Below are positions 45,165 to 55,423 of a DNA stretch of 64,000 bases, in pieces. How positions within the stretch are numbered: the first letter of the stretch is position 1; every line of letters begins with the position of its first letter. The translations under genes and the position numbers were made by a program. Under the pieces are notes generated by a model, which was not told the DNA's origin, did not search any database, and worked only from the letters and a program-made list of their open reading frames with translations. Source of the stretch: Entomomonas asaccharolytica (lineage in GTDB: Bacteria > Pseudomonadota > Gammaproteobacteria > Pseudomonadales > Pseudomonadaceae); assembly GCF_016653615.1 (NCBI RefSeq), contig NZ_CP067393.1:2061673-2125672 (forward strand), read 5' to 3'.

Positions 45165-46766
45165 TTAAATAACTCTCCAGACTTTTACACGACATGGAGC
45201 TGTTTGTAATGAGGTAGTAATTCCATGTGGATTACCTGAATTAGCTGATGCAATAATAATACCCCCTCCAGCAGTTTGAGTAACAATTTTGTCATCACCA
45301 TAAGGCCAACAGCCAACTCCATATGCTGTACCACTTGCGGCAATATTAACATGCCCAGCTGCACCCCAAACTCCATTAACTAACAATTCTGCAAGACAAA
45401 TAATGGGATAACCTTTAAAAGGATTATCCATAACATAACGTTTATTAACCATTATATTTGCTGGATTATCCTCTGTTCCATCATTAGGATAAATAATAGT
45501 AAACTTTTTAGCCTGTTGATAACTTTCCAATACGCTTAAACGGGCTGCTAGGTTAGCATTTTCAGTAATTATCTGTTGTAAATCCGCTTCAGCTGTATTA
45601 ATGACATAGCCAAACAACTTTATAATCCAACAGCCTGAAACATTAATAGGACGTGTTTCACCTGCTGTTCTTACTACTCGACTTGCATCTATTTTAATAG
45701 AACTAGAAGTGCCTCCTGCATTAGCACTTATACCTCCATTAGTACTCGCTTCAAAGTATAAGGCTCCCTCTGCATCTTTTTCATAATCTTTTCTAAATAA
45801 AATACTTGATAATGAACCTGTTATATTCTGTAAAGCATCTTGTTGAATCATTCCATTACCGACTACTCCATTATCTCCTCTAAGAAACAACGCCCCTAAG
45901 CTATCAGCATATTTACCATTATAGTCAGGTACTCTGAACTTTCCTTGGCTTGAATTAGCTACATAACTGCCTCTTTTTAGAGGGTCCATTTGCCATTCTA
46001 GCTCTTGAACAGTGGGCACTTTTGCTTGTTGTATTGCAGCAGCCGCATCTGGAAAAACAGCTTGGGAAAGCTCTTGTCCATCTGCTACCACATAGCCTGC
46101 TGGAATATTTGCTCGGGATGGCCACCAAAATACTGAAAATAGTGGAACGCCATTGCCTTCAAAATTATCAAAGCGATTAGTTAATGTATTAAGTGCGTTA
46201 CCAATAGTTCTGGTTGGATAATTTAATGTTTTGTTGTAACCGATTAATCCACTGCCTTTATTCTCACTACTGGCGTCAACTAATCTTTGTGCTAACTCTG
46301 CTGCTGAACCTGTTGCTGTAGTAGTTAAAATGGGTTGTCCTGTGGAGTCAAAGGATAGGGTTTTATTGGCGCGTTCATCCGCTAGTGGTAGTGCTGATAC
46401 ACCCTCTGCATCTGTAACTCGTAAGGCTTTGCTTGTATCTTGGGCAAAGCCTTGCATAGCTAAGTAAATTCGGTCAAAATCTTGGTTGACTGTTTTTGCT
46501 AATAAATCACCATTTTCTTGATAATCTGTCTCTCTAATTAGAGTAATAGAGCGTTGTAATAATAAAAGGCCTTGTGGAGCCTCTTCAAAAATAATTTCGC
46601 TGATAGGGTTACCTAATCCTGTTACTGTATAGCCAGAGGTAACAAGCTGATTATTAACATAAACATACAGATCACTGCGAGCTAATAATAAAAAGGGAAT
46701 AGCAAATTTATTAACCATTCCGTCGGCTTGATATTCTTTGTAGTTAAGGGATGTTGTTACTGTCAT
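45165..46766 (-). CDS. Phage tail fibre / receptor-binding protein
   Basis: The 533 residues start with the T7 gp17-like N-terminal tail-attachment domain (MTVTTSLNYKEYQADGMVNKFAIPFLLLARSDLYVYVNNQLV), followed by DRIYLAMQGFAQDTSKAL. The middle (about 190-400) is a collar-like section with GDNGVVGNGMIQQDALQNITG, a typical side-tail-fibre motif. The C-terminus is Gly/Ser/Ala-rich. The last gene of the block, it starts 13 bases after the terL stop. It would bind the host surface. In T7 the fibre precedes the terminase genes, so here the order is inverted relative to T7. Confidence 0.8.
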   Translation of the reverse strand: MTVTTSLNYKEYQADGMVNKFAIPFLLLARSDLYVYVNNQLVTSGYTVTGLGNPISEIIFEEAPQGLLLLQRSITLIRETDYQENGDLLAKTVNQDFDRIYLAMQGFAQDTSKALRVTDAEGVSALPLADERANKTLSFDSTGQPILTTTATGSAAELAQRLVDASSENKGSGLIGYNKTLNYPTRTIGNALNTLTNRFDNFEGNGVPLFSVFWWPSRANIPAGYVVADGQELSQAVFPDAAAAIQQAKVPTVQELEWQMDPLKRGSYVANSSQGKFRVPDYNGKYADSLGALFLRGDNGVVGNGMIQQDALQNITGSLSSILFRKDYEKDAEGALYFEASTNGGISANAGGTSSSIKIDASRVVRTAGETRPINVSGCWIIKLFGYVINTAEADLQQIITENANLAARLSVLESYQQAKKFTIIYPNDGTEDNPANIMVNKRYVMDNPFKGYPIICLAELLVNGVWGAAGHVNIAASGTAYGVGCWPYGDDKIVTQTAGGGIIIASANSGNPHGITTSLQTAPCRVKVWRVI

Positions 46767-46779
46767 AATTTTATCTCTA

Positions 46780-48393
46780 TCAGTAGTTGACCTTTATGTC
46801 ATAAGTTGTATTACTTGGTCTCCAATCATCTGATTTTTGTTCGGTTGATTTCCCGACTATTCGTGCAATACGCACAGGTGTTTGTAAAATAGCGCCCGCA
46901 AGGCTATCTAAATAATCATCTTTTTGATGAGATAATTCAGGATTAAAGGTTCGCATTTGTTCAATAGCAGGGCTATTTAAGACCGATTCATGTGCCCATA
47001 AAAAGCCTGATAATAAAGGCGGTTCTAGTGCATCTAAGATACGTTTTTGTTTATTACTCGATACATGCTGCTCCCTTACTGCACAGCCAGTTCCTTGTAG
47101 TGCCTTGCGTAGAATAGGAGGCACAAAACCACCCGCCCCATTGGTTTCAACTACCACACAGGGGATGTTATATTGCACCACTCGTTCGTAAACTTGTTTA
47201 ACCTGCCCACCAATGATATTGCCTTCGTTGTCAAATTCTGCCAAATCACCCGTCATCGGTTCTGCTAATTGCCAATACAGTTGCCCTTGAGCATCTGTGA
47301 GTATTAAACTTAATGCAGAGGCATCTGACTTCACTTTACCTAGCGCACAATCCCAGTAAGCGATAGCACCCACAATTTGCGTGTCACCCAACCATAATGT
47401 CACCGTATTATTGGCCTTACGTAATTGTGGTAGATGTGTATAAGATTTTAATTTTGCAGGATCTAAACGTGTATCAGTAATCGGCTTAGCATGCAGCTGA
47501 TATTGTGAATCCCACTTATTCACTGTTTCTGTTTCACGACGGCGTTTTTCTAACTCGTCAATAGTAAAACGTTCAGGCCATGCCATACCTGCATAACAAT
47601 CAATTAATACCTTAGGTGGTTTATTAAAAACTAAAGTATTACCCTGAATTTGATAATCTTTATTTTCAACTAATAACCTAGCACCATAGCCAATACCATA
47701 AAATACATATTGCGGCCTAAAAGGTAATTGATAGCGCTTTTTAGTAGTAGTGCCAATACGATACTCTTGTTCAAACATACGAATCGTTAAACAATCAGCA
47801 CCCTTTTCAGCAAATCGCTCATATAAACTATCAAAGGTATGGGGTGTACCAATAAATAATTTACGCCCACCTGGTACAAGAATATGGGTTTGCTCATCTA
47901 ACCTTTCCCGCATCTTTTCACGTGCTTCAGGGGTTTGGGTATTATTAGGCACCTCCACATCATCATTCTGGCACTCATCAGCACGTGCTGAGGTAACATT
48001 CGATAAAATCCCCTTAGCGTATAAACTAGCATTGCGATTATCGGTAGAATTCGCTACCCACCACTGCCCAATACTCCCTTGCAGCGGTAATAAATCTTTA
48101 GTAAGCGGATGATTACGCAATATATACTGAGTATCGCGACTGGTTTTATAAGCTGTGCCATCCGTTTCTGATTGATGCAAAATACGATACTCTGGGTTTT
48201 GATAAAATCGCCAAGCATTATAAACTGCCAAAATAGTACTTTTCCCAAAACCACGAAAACATCGCAGTACGGCTATTTCGCCTGCATGTTCAAGCCAGTG
48301 GCAAACCTTTACATGGACTAAAGGAACTTGCCAATTTTGACGTTTTGCCCAAATCAAAAAAAAAGCGAGCAAAGAAACTTTTTTAGCTGTCAT
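46780..48393 (-). CDS. terL: Terminase large subunit (T7 gp19-like)
   Basis: The 537-residue packaging ATPase/nuclease has a Walker A-like CFRGFGKSTILAVYNAWRF (about residues 43-61) and ADECQND near residue 135 as Walker B region. In the C-terminal half the nuclease-like acidic sites YWDCALGKVKSDASALSL (about 350-367) and a later VVVETNGAGGF are visible. It pumps phage DNA into the prohead and cuts the concatemer. The start overlaps the preceding small gene by 11 bases. Family identity is clear; no frameshift is seen. Confidence 0.85.
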   Translation of the reverse strand: MTAKKVSLLAFFLIWAKRQNWQVPLVHVKVCHWLEHAGEIAVLRCFRGFGKSTILAVYNAWRFYQNPEYRILHQSETDGTAYKTSRDTQYILRNHPLTKDLLPLQGSIGQWWVANSTDNRNASLYAKGILSNVTSARADECQNDDVEVPNNTQTPEAREKMRERLDEQTHILVPGGRKLFIGTPHTFDSLYERFAEKGADCLTIRMFEQEYRIGTTTKKRYQLPFRPQYVFYGIGYGARLLVENKDYQIQGNTLVFNKPPKVLIDCYAGMAWPERFTIDELEKRRRETETVNKWDSQYQLHAKPITDTRLDPAKLKSYTHLPQLRKANNTVTLWLGDTQIVGAIAYWDCALGKVKSDASALSLILTDAQGQLYWQLAEPMTGDLAEFDNEGNIIGGQVKQVYERVVQYNIPCVVVETNGAGGFVPPILRKALQGTGCAVREQHVSSNKQKRILDALEPPLLSGFLWAHESVLNSPAIEQMRTFNPELSHQKDDYLDSLAGAILQTPVRIARIVGKSTEQKSDDWRPSNTTYDIKVNY

Positions 48394-48706
48394 TATTAGC
48401 CCCTATTTGTACCAATAATGTTTTAGCTTCTTCTTCCACAGCCAATAAATCAAGCTGTGTATTTTCAATATTTATAGTTGATTTGGGTTCACTATGTTGC
48501 ACAATTAACTTATCTATTTTTTCCCATAACGCAATAGAACTAGCAGCCTGCCTTCGACACCAAGCTGCTTCATCTTTTTCTTGCTTGGAAAGCTCCTTAG
48601 CAGGCTTAGCATAAGCCACCCAGTTTTCTGGATTAGTATCAAATACCATCGCTTCAAATAATTTATTGCGTAAAGATTGGAGTTTTTTTAGTTGTTTAAT
48701 ATTCAT
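48383..48706 (-). CDS. Probable terminase small subunit (phage)
   Basis: A 107-residue, mostly helical, charged protein starting at ATG 48706 (MNIKQLKKLQSLRNKLF); an upstream TTG at 48733 is also in frame. It lies directly upstream of and overlaps terL by 11 bases, the position of the small terminase gene. Helices such as SIALWEKIDKLIVQHSE fit a DNA-recognition oligomer, but I see no clear helix-turn-helix. Assignment rests on position, so confidence is moderate. Confidence 0.5.
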   Translation of the reverse strand: MNIKQLKKLQSLRNKLFEAMVFDTNPENWVAYAKPAKELSKQEKDEAAWCRRQAASSIALWEKIDKLIVQHSEPKSTINIENTQLDLLAVEEEAKTLLVQIGANNDS

Positions 48707-48722
48707 AATTAATTTTTTATAA

Positions 48723-51700
48723 TTACAATGCAAGAGAGTTATTGAGAATATCTATTGTTTTCTTCATTCTGCTTTCATTTTCAATCATATCTAATGAATA
48801 TAAATATAGAATGTGATTAAACCGTTCTGTTCTTTTCGCCTGTAATGCTTGCTCCAGTTTTCCCTCTTTTAGTGCTTTTGCAGCCTTTTGACTTTCTCTC
48901 TGCATAACGCTAAGGAAAATGTCTAAATTTTGCTCTTGAATTATTTGACCTTTTAAAAAGTCTTTTGCCTTTGCTCGTAATGCACCATCAGACGATATAT
49001 GCTCATCTAACATATACCCTGCAAAAGGTTGGTTATCTTTTGCTAGACTCTTTTTTAATAATATTTTTTCTTCTAACTCTAAAGCTTTTGATCTATCTTC
49101 ATTTTCTAAAGATTTTCGTAAAGTTTTTATAGTATCTAAATGATTAACTAACTTATCATGATCACGTTGCATTATTGCATTAGTTTTAGCTTCAATATTA
49201 GCTTTTTTATCTTTGGAATAAATGAGCCCTATGAGTAAATCTTCATGTGATTTAAAATCCCAAAGATCAGTAACATGTTTTAAGCTAACACCATTTTTTT
49301 GTGTTAAATTAGGTAATTGTTTAAGAATGTCCTCACCATATAATTTGACCAATTCAGCTTCATCTAATTTGACTATTTTTCCTTTTGATCCATCTTTTAA
49401 GATTCCTTTCGTTAAAAAATCCCTTACCTTGTATATAGTATTTTTTTCTTCTTCTATTGTTACTTTTTGCTTAACTTCCTTTTTTCGATCAGACCACTGT
49501 TGTATCTTTTTTTGCGTTAATTGAGCAAACTGTTGATGAAATATTTTGTCTTTAGTGGTTTGTTTTATCTTATTTTGATGATTTTCGTAAACCATAAACT
49601 CCTCTTTACTCATACCTGCTTGCTGCGCATCAGTAAAAAGTCTGACATAAGGAGCATTTAATATATCAACAGCAGTATCCATGAAACTTAAAAGTCCAAG
49701 CTTTTGCTCTACCTCTGTATCAAAATTAGGCTTAAGCTGACGTGTAGTTTGGTAAAACTCACCTGCCCACTGCTTATAACGATCAAATACTGGTTTCATA
49801 TTAGAATCGGACAACTTACCTGTATTTAAATAGTTTTTTAACTCTCCTACTAATTCTTTTTGCTGCCTGACTGTTAAATCTGTTATGTCATTTGTTTTTA
49901 AATAATTTCTTAATGCAGATATTTCTTTTAACAGCACAGAGTCTGATCTGACTGTTTTTGTTGCATCTACTAAACCATTTATATAAAGTTTGGAAGTATC
50001 TTTTAAATAAGTGTCATAAGTAATTTCGCTATCTAAATTAAAAGTGATTGATTTTTTTCTTTTATCAATCTCAACAAAATGCTTATTAGTTCGTCCATTA
50101 CTAGAATCTTTAATTGGTTTTGAAGAGTTTTCTTTGATTCTAATACTATAATCTAAAGCAATTCCATTTGGCTTGAGTCCAAATGCTTTAGATAAAGTTT
50201 GATCCACAGAAAATGTTGCAAATGCATTATTTTCTGCTGCATGTTGATTCATTCCCTGCTTTTTAAAATCCTTAAGATATTTGTTATAGGATTTTAGATT
50301 TAATTCATTTTCATCTTGATTTATTTTCAAGTATTTTTCTGCATGCTGTAAAGCAGATATACTTTCATTATAAGTCATACCATTTGGAGAAGTCTTTATA
50401 TCTTTTTCAAGCGCCTTTGCTCCTATAAGAGGTATGACACGAGTAATATAATCCCCCTTAGTAAGCTTAATATATCCACCAGTAATTAATGCATTATCAA
50501 CATACTTTTTATCACCTGTGATAGACTCCGTTAACTTATATGGATCTTTACCCTTCAGAGTAAGCTGCTTTACGTAAGACTGAACAGAAATATAAACATA
50601 TTCACTTAAGCCTAAATTCTGATATACCATATTAATAAATTGACTGGCTTCTTTTCTATAATTTTGAACAAATGGTGTGGATCCCATAGCCTGCCATGAT
50701 CGACTCTTAATATCTCTACCTAGACTTTGCCAAGCCGCTTTATTAAACGCTAAATCAGTAGACACTGCACTAGCATTATTTAAAATCAAGGCAGTAATAA
50801 TTCCATCCCAACTAATATCTTCCCCGTTAACAAAATTACCTGCAACATAGGTAAAAGCTCCACTAACATTGCTATTTACCAAATGATTAGCCATCGCACT
50901 ACTTGTATTAAGCTTTGGCAGCATAGGAACTAAACCAGATATAGCTGATGTCTTTAATGTTTTTTTCTGCCCCATTGATACAGCGCTTTCAACATCATTT
51001 GTTTTAGCGTAAGCATCGGCTATATCCTTAGTACTATTACTAAAATATGTACCTAATGCTGCTCCTCCAACCGTTTTTAACTTAGTTGCCAATCCACCGC
51101 CATATTTAATGGATGCAGTGCCTTTACTACCAAGATACATAGATGGCCCCTCTTGTAAAAAAATATCAACCACCAAATCATAATTTTCAAATAGATATCC
51201 AATAGCTGGTAGAACTCCGCCATCTTTATCAGCAACTATTTCTTCCATTCTTGCCATTTTTTTTACACTACGAGGCATATTTTCTACCATATTAGACCAA
51301 TCGACTAAAGAACGATCCGCATATCCACTTAAACGAGACCCCCCCAGCTCTATATCTAACGGAGAATGTTTTAGTAGCCAATTGGCTGCAGATACTAGAG
51401 CGACTGCAGGTTTGATAATGCCATACTTTAAGTCATCTAATTTATTTTCTGAATGAATGCTATTTAGCCTATCTTGTTCATTTTCAAATGCTAAACCTCC
51501 ATACCAATAAAGTGGATCACTTTGTTTTATATTAGTCTCAATATCCTGAATTTCTTTGACATGATCTTTATAATTGGCAGCAAAGCTAGCATTTCCCATA
51601 TAGTGAAATGTAATGGGTGTATCTAAATTAGTGTCTAGTTGTGTATTTTTAAATTGATCTAATACTTTCATTAAATCAGTATTTTCTGTCATGATTATTG

Positions 51701-52373
51701 ACGGAGGAATATTATTATCTTCTGCAATCTGCAAATAATCTGAATTAATGTTATTCTGATTCACTAGACTTAATGTTAAGTTAGCTTGCTGTTTAGTTTC
51801 TTCTAAATTTTTATTGCCTTTTGTATCAATTATTTTATTATCAAAATTGCCAATAGAGATAGCTAAGTTACCCTCCACACCGCTGTCATCAATACCTATA
51901 AAGCTTTGTTGAAGATCATTATTTTTTGAGAATCTATCAGCCTCAGGAATTAACTCAAATATGTTAGCTATATTTATCATCTTGGCAAAATTAGCGTCTT
52001 CCCTGATTAACTCAGATGGTTTTTTATTTTTTTCTCTTGCTTTGGCTAGGATAGGTTCAATAGCTGGAATACTTTCTCCGCTTACATACCATTGGTCTAG
52101 AACAGTAGCAGATTCTTCTCTTAAAATTTGCGAACTGATTGAGTTACTAAGATTAAAGTTTTTAATATATTCTTCATCTCTTAATAAATCCACTTTGTTA
52201 GTCTGTTGCTGTTTTTTTTCAATCTCCAAAAAATCTTTCATCAAGTCAGGTGTTTGACGATTAGAAAAGAATTCTTCATCAAAACGTTCTTCAGGTAAAA
52301 CTAAAATATTATTTTTTTCTTGCTCAAACTCTTTTTTATTTTGAGAAGAGTTACCATTAGTTTGTGTCGTCAT
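48723..52373 (-). CDS. Large phage internal virion/ejection protein (gp16 position)
   Basis: A 1216-residue protein in the place of T7 gp16, the DNA-ejection channel protein. The N-terminal 300 residues are charged and helical (many E, N, K and Q). A middle part, about residues 390-560, is hydrophobic and Gly/Ala-rich (YGGGLATKLKTVGGAALGTYF, ITALILNNASAVSTDLAFNKAAW), suiting a membrane channel. The C-terminal third is a long coiled coil (KEVKQKVTIEEEKNT..., LRKSLENEDRSKALELEEKILLKKSL). No transglycosylase motif was found. Its start overlaps the preceding gene by 17 bases. Function by position and style only; no homologue recognised. Confidence 0.55.
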   Translation of the reverse strand: MTTQTNGNSSQNKKEFEQEKNNILVLPEERFDEEFFSNRQTPDLMKDFLEIEKKQQQTNKVDLLRDEEYIKNFNLSNSISSQILREESATVLDQWYVSGESIPAIEPILAKAREKNKKPSELIREDANFAKMINIANIFELIPEADRFSKNNDLQQSFIGIDDSGVEGNLAISIGNFDNKIIDTKGNKNLEETKQQANLTLSLVNQNNINSDYLQIAEDNNIPPSIIMTENTDLMKVLDQFKNTQLDTNLDTPITFHYMGNASFAANYKDHVKEIQDIETNIKQSDPLYWYGGLAFENEQDRLNSIHSENKLDDLKYGIIKPAVALVSAANWLLKHSPLDIELGGSRLSGYADRSLVDWSNMVENMPRSVKKMARMEEIVADKDGGVLPAIGYLFENYDLVVDIFLQEGPSMYLGSKGTASIKYGGGLATKLKTVGGAALGTYFSNSTKDIADAYAKTNDVESAVSMGQKKTLKTSAISGLVPMLPKLNTSSAMANHLVNSNVSGAFTYVAGNFVNGEDISWDGIITALILNNASAVSTDLAFNKAAWQSLGRDIKSRSWQAMGSTPFVQNYRKEASQFINMVYQNLGLSEYVYISVQSYVKQLTLKGKDPYKLTESITGDKKYVDNALITGGYIKLTKGDYITRVIPLIGAKALEKDIKTSPNGMTYNESISALQHAEKYLKINQDENELNLKSYNKYLKDFKKQGMNQHAAENNAFATFSVDQTLSKAFGLKPNGIALDYSIRIKENSSKPIKDSSNGRTNKHFVEIDKRKKSITFNLDSEITYDTYLKDTSKLYINGLVDATKTVRSDSVLLKEISALRNYLKTNDITDLTVRQQKELVGELKNYLNTGKLSDSNMKPVFDRYKQWAGEFYQTTRQLKPNFDTEVEQKLGLLSFMDTAVDILNAPYVRLFTDAQQAGMSKEEFMVYENHQNKIKQTTKDKIFHQQFAQLTQKKIQQWSDRKKEVKQKVTIEEEKNTIYKVRDFLTKGILKDGSKGKIVKLDEAELVKLYGEDILKQLPNLTQKNGVSLKHVTDLWDFKSHEDLLIGLIYSKDKKANIEAKTNAIMQRDHDKLVNHLDTIKTLRKSLENEDRSKALELEEKILLKKSLAKDNQPFAGYMLDEHISSDGALRAKAKDFLKGQIIQEQNLDIFLSVMQRESQKAAKALKEGKLEQALQAKRTERFNHILYLYSLDMIENESRMKKTIDILNNSLAL

Positions 52374-54390
52374 TGTTCAACCTACCATAAGCTTGGATAA
52401 TATTTTCATCAGTTACTTCCAAATCATTTTGCTCAAGCACTTTGCTAATTTTTTGCTTAACATTTACAGGAATTTGCTCAATCTTGATTACAGCGTTTTC
52501 ATTTATTATCTGCTGTTGCGGTTTATACCAATTAGTTTGTTGATCCAATTTAGCTTTTAAAATATACCTATCAGAAATATCCTGCATTTCTTGTTGGGTT
52601 ACCTTACGCCCCCTATTAGTCTCTAAATCAGCAAGTTCACTAGTAATATTGTCATTTAATTGATTAAGGATACGGCTATCTGTAATACCCAATAATTTAC
52701 TTCTATCTGCAATCATAGAAGTAGTCGTTAATAATGCATTTCGCTTCTCTGGATTAATTGTTAAGTCTTGCTGTAAATTTAATAACTCATCTAATTGGTT
52801 AACAGGTAATTTATTACCATATTCTTTTAACACATTAAAATTATCACCTGCTTTTAATCGACCTTTAGCTTCTGAATAAACAACTACATCTAAAGTCTTT
52901 TTAGGTGTATCTAACAATACTACTTGATCTGATGCTGTTAACTGGGTAATACGTGCAGGATCAATTTCACTTAACGGTATTTTATTAATATAAATATCAC
53001 GCCATACCAACTGATGGTTTTCCCGATAAGCTGTTTGAAGCTGTTGCTGCACTGATTCCATATACTGTCTAAATTCAGCTTTTGCATAACGTTTCTGATT
53101 ATTATTAAGGTTAGAATCATTATCAATCGCGGCTAAAGAGGCACTGATATCTAACTCATCAGGAGAGCTATTGTTCAATTGCTGATTAATCCTACCTAGC
53201 TTTTGTTTAATTGAGTAGTCAGGAATTTTTGCAATAAAATCAGTGTCACTCAGTTCATCTTTAGCAGGATCACCAAACTCTGTTAACCATTTATTAAGCT
53301 GCTCAGGGCCAGCTTGGATGGCAGCTGCTGCCATTAAAGGTGAGCCATAATTATCTAATAGTTTATTAAAATAGTTTTGTTGTAATTGTTCAGTGTATTG
53401 GGGATCATTATTAAAACGTTGCTCATCAAAAGATTCGCCTAATACGCTAGCTATATTTTTGGCCTGATCTATAGTAGTAGCTGATTGCCCCTCCTTTTCA
53501 AGAGCTTGTTTATACATGGCTGAAAGATTATTAAAAACCCTAACAGCTGAAAAATCTCCCGTCTTTTCTACAAGCTGATTCACATTATTAACTAATGTTT
53601 TGCCATAATTTTTACCAGTCGTAATATCAATTAATGCATCAACTTGTTTGGTAAATTGTTTTTTTACTAGAGGTGTTAATGCAGTGAACTGTTCTTCATC
53701 TACTAGAGAAGTACGGATACTTTGCAATGCCTCAATATTACCTGCCTCACTGGCGTGTTTCATCTGACTTTGTACAAAAGTACTTTCTAAACGCCGATAG
53801 ATTTCATTTACTTTCGGTTGCCAGCCATCTTGAAATCCAAATTCACCTGTTTGCTGGAAGGATTCACTATTAAATAAAGAGCTTTTAGCATCTTCAAGAT
53901 TTGCATTAGGTTGTTGTACAGACTCAGTTACATTAGCAACTCTTTCATCTACTGAAGACTGTGCTGTATTCTGCATTGCTAAACCATATTGCTTTATCAT
54001 GCTCAGTTTATTAGCATGTAATAACTTATCTTTCTGTAATAAAAAACTCTTTTTCTCCAACTTGTCTAAATTTTCAAATGAAGGGGAAGGCAAATTATCA
54101 ATTAACTTTTGACGTTCTTCTGGCATTTGTTGGTAATTAATCTTGCCTGTTCTATATAATTCTGTTACTTGATTATTAATATCATCAAGTCCAACCTGAT
54201 ATTGGAATAATTCATTTTCTGCATCCAACTTATTATTAGCTTGCATATTTGTAGCAATAGTTGTCAAAGCTGCGCTCACTGCACCCATAACATTATCTGT
54301 TGCTTGACTTTGACCACCACCAACATTACTAATATTAGTCTGCCTAATTTGAGCAACACGATTACCAAACTCACCAATAGGAATTTGCAT
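52357..54390 (-). CDS. Phage internal virion protein (gp15-like position)
   Basis: A 677-residue protein starting MQIPIGEFGNRVAQIRQTNISNVGGGQSQATDNVMGAVSAALTTIATNM, a usual start for T7-like core proteins encoded between gp14 and gp16. The rest is a very helical, Gln/Asn/Asp-rich chain (LDDINNQVTELYRTGKINYQQM, AAAAIQAGPEQLNKW). It overlaps the gp16-like gene by 17 bases and follows the gp14-like gene with a 1-base gap. It probably forms part of the ejected core channel. Its extra length against the 747 residues of T7 gp15 is within the usual range of variation. Confidence 0.6.
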   Translation of the reverse strand: MQIPIGEFGNRVAQIRQTNISNVGGGQSQATDNVMGAVSAALTTIATNMQANNKLDAENELFQYQVGLDDINNQVTELYRTGKINYQQMPEERQKLIDNLPSPSFENLDKLEKKSFLLQKDKLLHANKLSMIKQYGLAMQNTAQSSVDERVANVTESVQQPNANLEDAKSSLFNSESFQQTGEFGFQDGWQPKVNEIYRRLESTFVQSQMKHASEAGNIEALQSIRTSLVDEEQFTALTPLVKKQFTKQVDALIDITTGKNYGKTLVNNVNQLVEKTGDFSAVRVFNNLSAMYKQALEKEGQSATTIDQAKNIASVLGESFDEQRFNNDPQYTEQLQQNYFNKLLDNYGSPLMAAAAIQAGPEQLNKWLTEFGDPAKDELSDTDFIAKIPDYSIKQKLGRINQQLNNSSPDELDISASLAAIDNDSNLNNNQKRYAKAEFRQYMESVQQQLQTAYRENHQLVWRDIYINKIPLSEIDPARITQLTASDQVVLLDTPKKTLDVVVYSEAKGRLKAGDNFNVLKEYGNKLPVNQLDELLNLQQDLTINPEKRNALLTTTSMIADRSKLLGITDSRILNQLNDNITSELADLETNRGRKVTQQEMQDISDRYILKAKLDQQTNWYKPQQQIINENAVIKIEQIPVNVKQKISKVLEQNDLEVTDENIIQAYGRLNNDDTN

Positions 54391-54391
54391 T

Positions 54392-54967
54392 TTATTTCAC
54401 TCCTGTTGTAATTGTGGTACTACTAGTGTTTGTACCAGCATTACTACCTTTCTTAGTTTTAGAACCAGATTTAGAATTAGAATCAGGATCATCTTCTTCT
54501 GTAAGCCATTTAGTGATCAATCCTCCAGTACCCACACCCATACCAATCAAAGACCCAAATATTTTTGAATTAGCTTGCTGAGAAGCGTTTTGACCTTGTA
54601 ATTTGTATGCCTGTCCCTGTGCTATGCCTCTTCTAAAAGCATCTTGACCGTCAAATATAGCCATCAGCGCATCTTCTTCAGCACGTTGTCGGATAGTTTT
54701 TTCAATTAATCCAGCAGAACCATCACCAACTACTACCCCTGAATTAGCCGTTGCTGCCACCGCTTGTCCTTGTACTACTCCAGCGGCTTGTCTAATTTTT
54801 TCTGCCTCCACACGGGAAGCTCCTAATGCAGTAGCAGCGTCTGCTTGAGCCTGTCGGGTTTGATATTTAGCCCATTTTTTGGCTTGTTTTTTTTCACCCA
54901 TAGCACTTAGCATGCTCATACCCGAGCCAGCGATTTGTCCAATCAGCATTAATGTTACTGGATCCAT
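54392..54967 (-). CDS. Phage internal core protein (T7 gp14-like)
   Basis: A 191-residue protein with a hydrophobic/Gly-rich first helix (MDPVTLMLIGQIAGSGMSMLSAMGEKKQAKKWAKY) and a repetitive Ala/Gln central coil (AQADAATALGASRVEAEKIRQAAG, AVAATANSGVVVGDGSA), and then a small hydrophobic helix (GSLIGMGVGTGGLITKW). This matches the style of T7 gp14, which inserts into the outer membrane during DNA ejection. The Ser/Thr/Gly-rich tail (SNSKSGSKTKKGSNAGTNTSS) is presumably flexible. It is 1 base from the next gene and 3 bases after the GNAT gene. Confidence 0.7.
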   Translation of the reverse strand: MDPVTLMLIGQIAGSGMSMLSAMGEKKQAKKWAKYQTRQAQADAATALGASRVEAEKIRQAAGVVQGQAVAATANSGVVVGDGSAGLIEKTIRQRAEEDALMAIFDGQDAFRRGIAQGQAYKLQGQNASQQANSKIFGSLIGMGVGTGGLITKWLTEEDDPDSNSKSGSKTKKGSNAGTNTSSTTITTGVK

Positions 54968-54970
54968 AAC

Positions 54971-55423
54971 CTATAACCTCTTCTCAAAAAACCTACCGCC
55001 ATCTTGATACCCTAAAAAATGGTAAAAACGGCGATTACCTTCATTATTAATATTTGTAGTAATCCCCACATGGATAGCCACCACGCCTTTAGCTTTAGCC
55101 CAATCTTCAAAGGCTTTAAACAACTTAATAGCTGCTCTACCATCGCGTTTTGCAGGTACTACATAAACCGAATAATCAAACCCTAATAAATCATCAGAAA
55201 ACCATTCGTAAGTTAAGCCGCCAAGAAAATAGCCAATAATTTGTCCCTCATCCTCAGCCACCAAAGCGTTATCTGTTTCACTATTAACCATCATGGCTAC
55301 TACGGATTTAGCCTTACTATCATTAAAATTTTTATTGGCATAAGCAGAGCTTTGTTGTAATTGCTTGCCAAGCGCCACAATGGTCTCCACATCGGCTAAT
55401 GTGGCTTCCCTTACCTTAATCAT
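54971..55423 (-). CDS. GNAT-fold protein in the gp13 position of the phage block
   Basis: The 150-residue protein is a complete GNAT domain: MIKVREATLADVETIVALGKQL, ALVAEDEGQIIGYFLGGL, the acetyl-CoA P-loop-like VVPAKRDGRAAIKLFKAFEDWAKAKG (about residues 90-115), and the C-terminal NNEGNRRFYHFLGYQDGGRFFEKRL. It sits between tail tube B, which it overlaps by 8 bases, and the gp14-like core protein. That is the T7 gp13 position, a protein needed for core assembly. A GNAT enzyme here may be a virion component or may modify host or capsid proteins. Confidence 0.75.
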   Translation of the reverse strand: MIKVREATLADVETIVALGKQLQQSSAYANKNFNDSKAKSVVAMMVNSETDNALVAEDEGQIIGYFLGGLTYEWFSDDLLGFDYSVYVVPAKRDGRAAIKLFKAFEDWAKAKGVVAIHVGITTNINNEGNRRFYHFLGYQDGGRFFEKRL

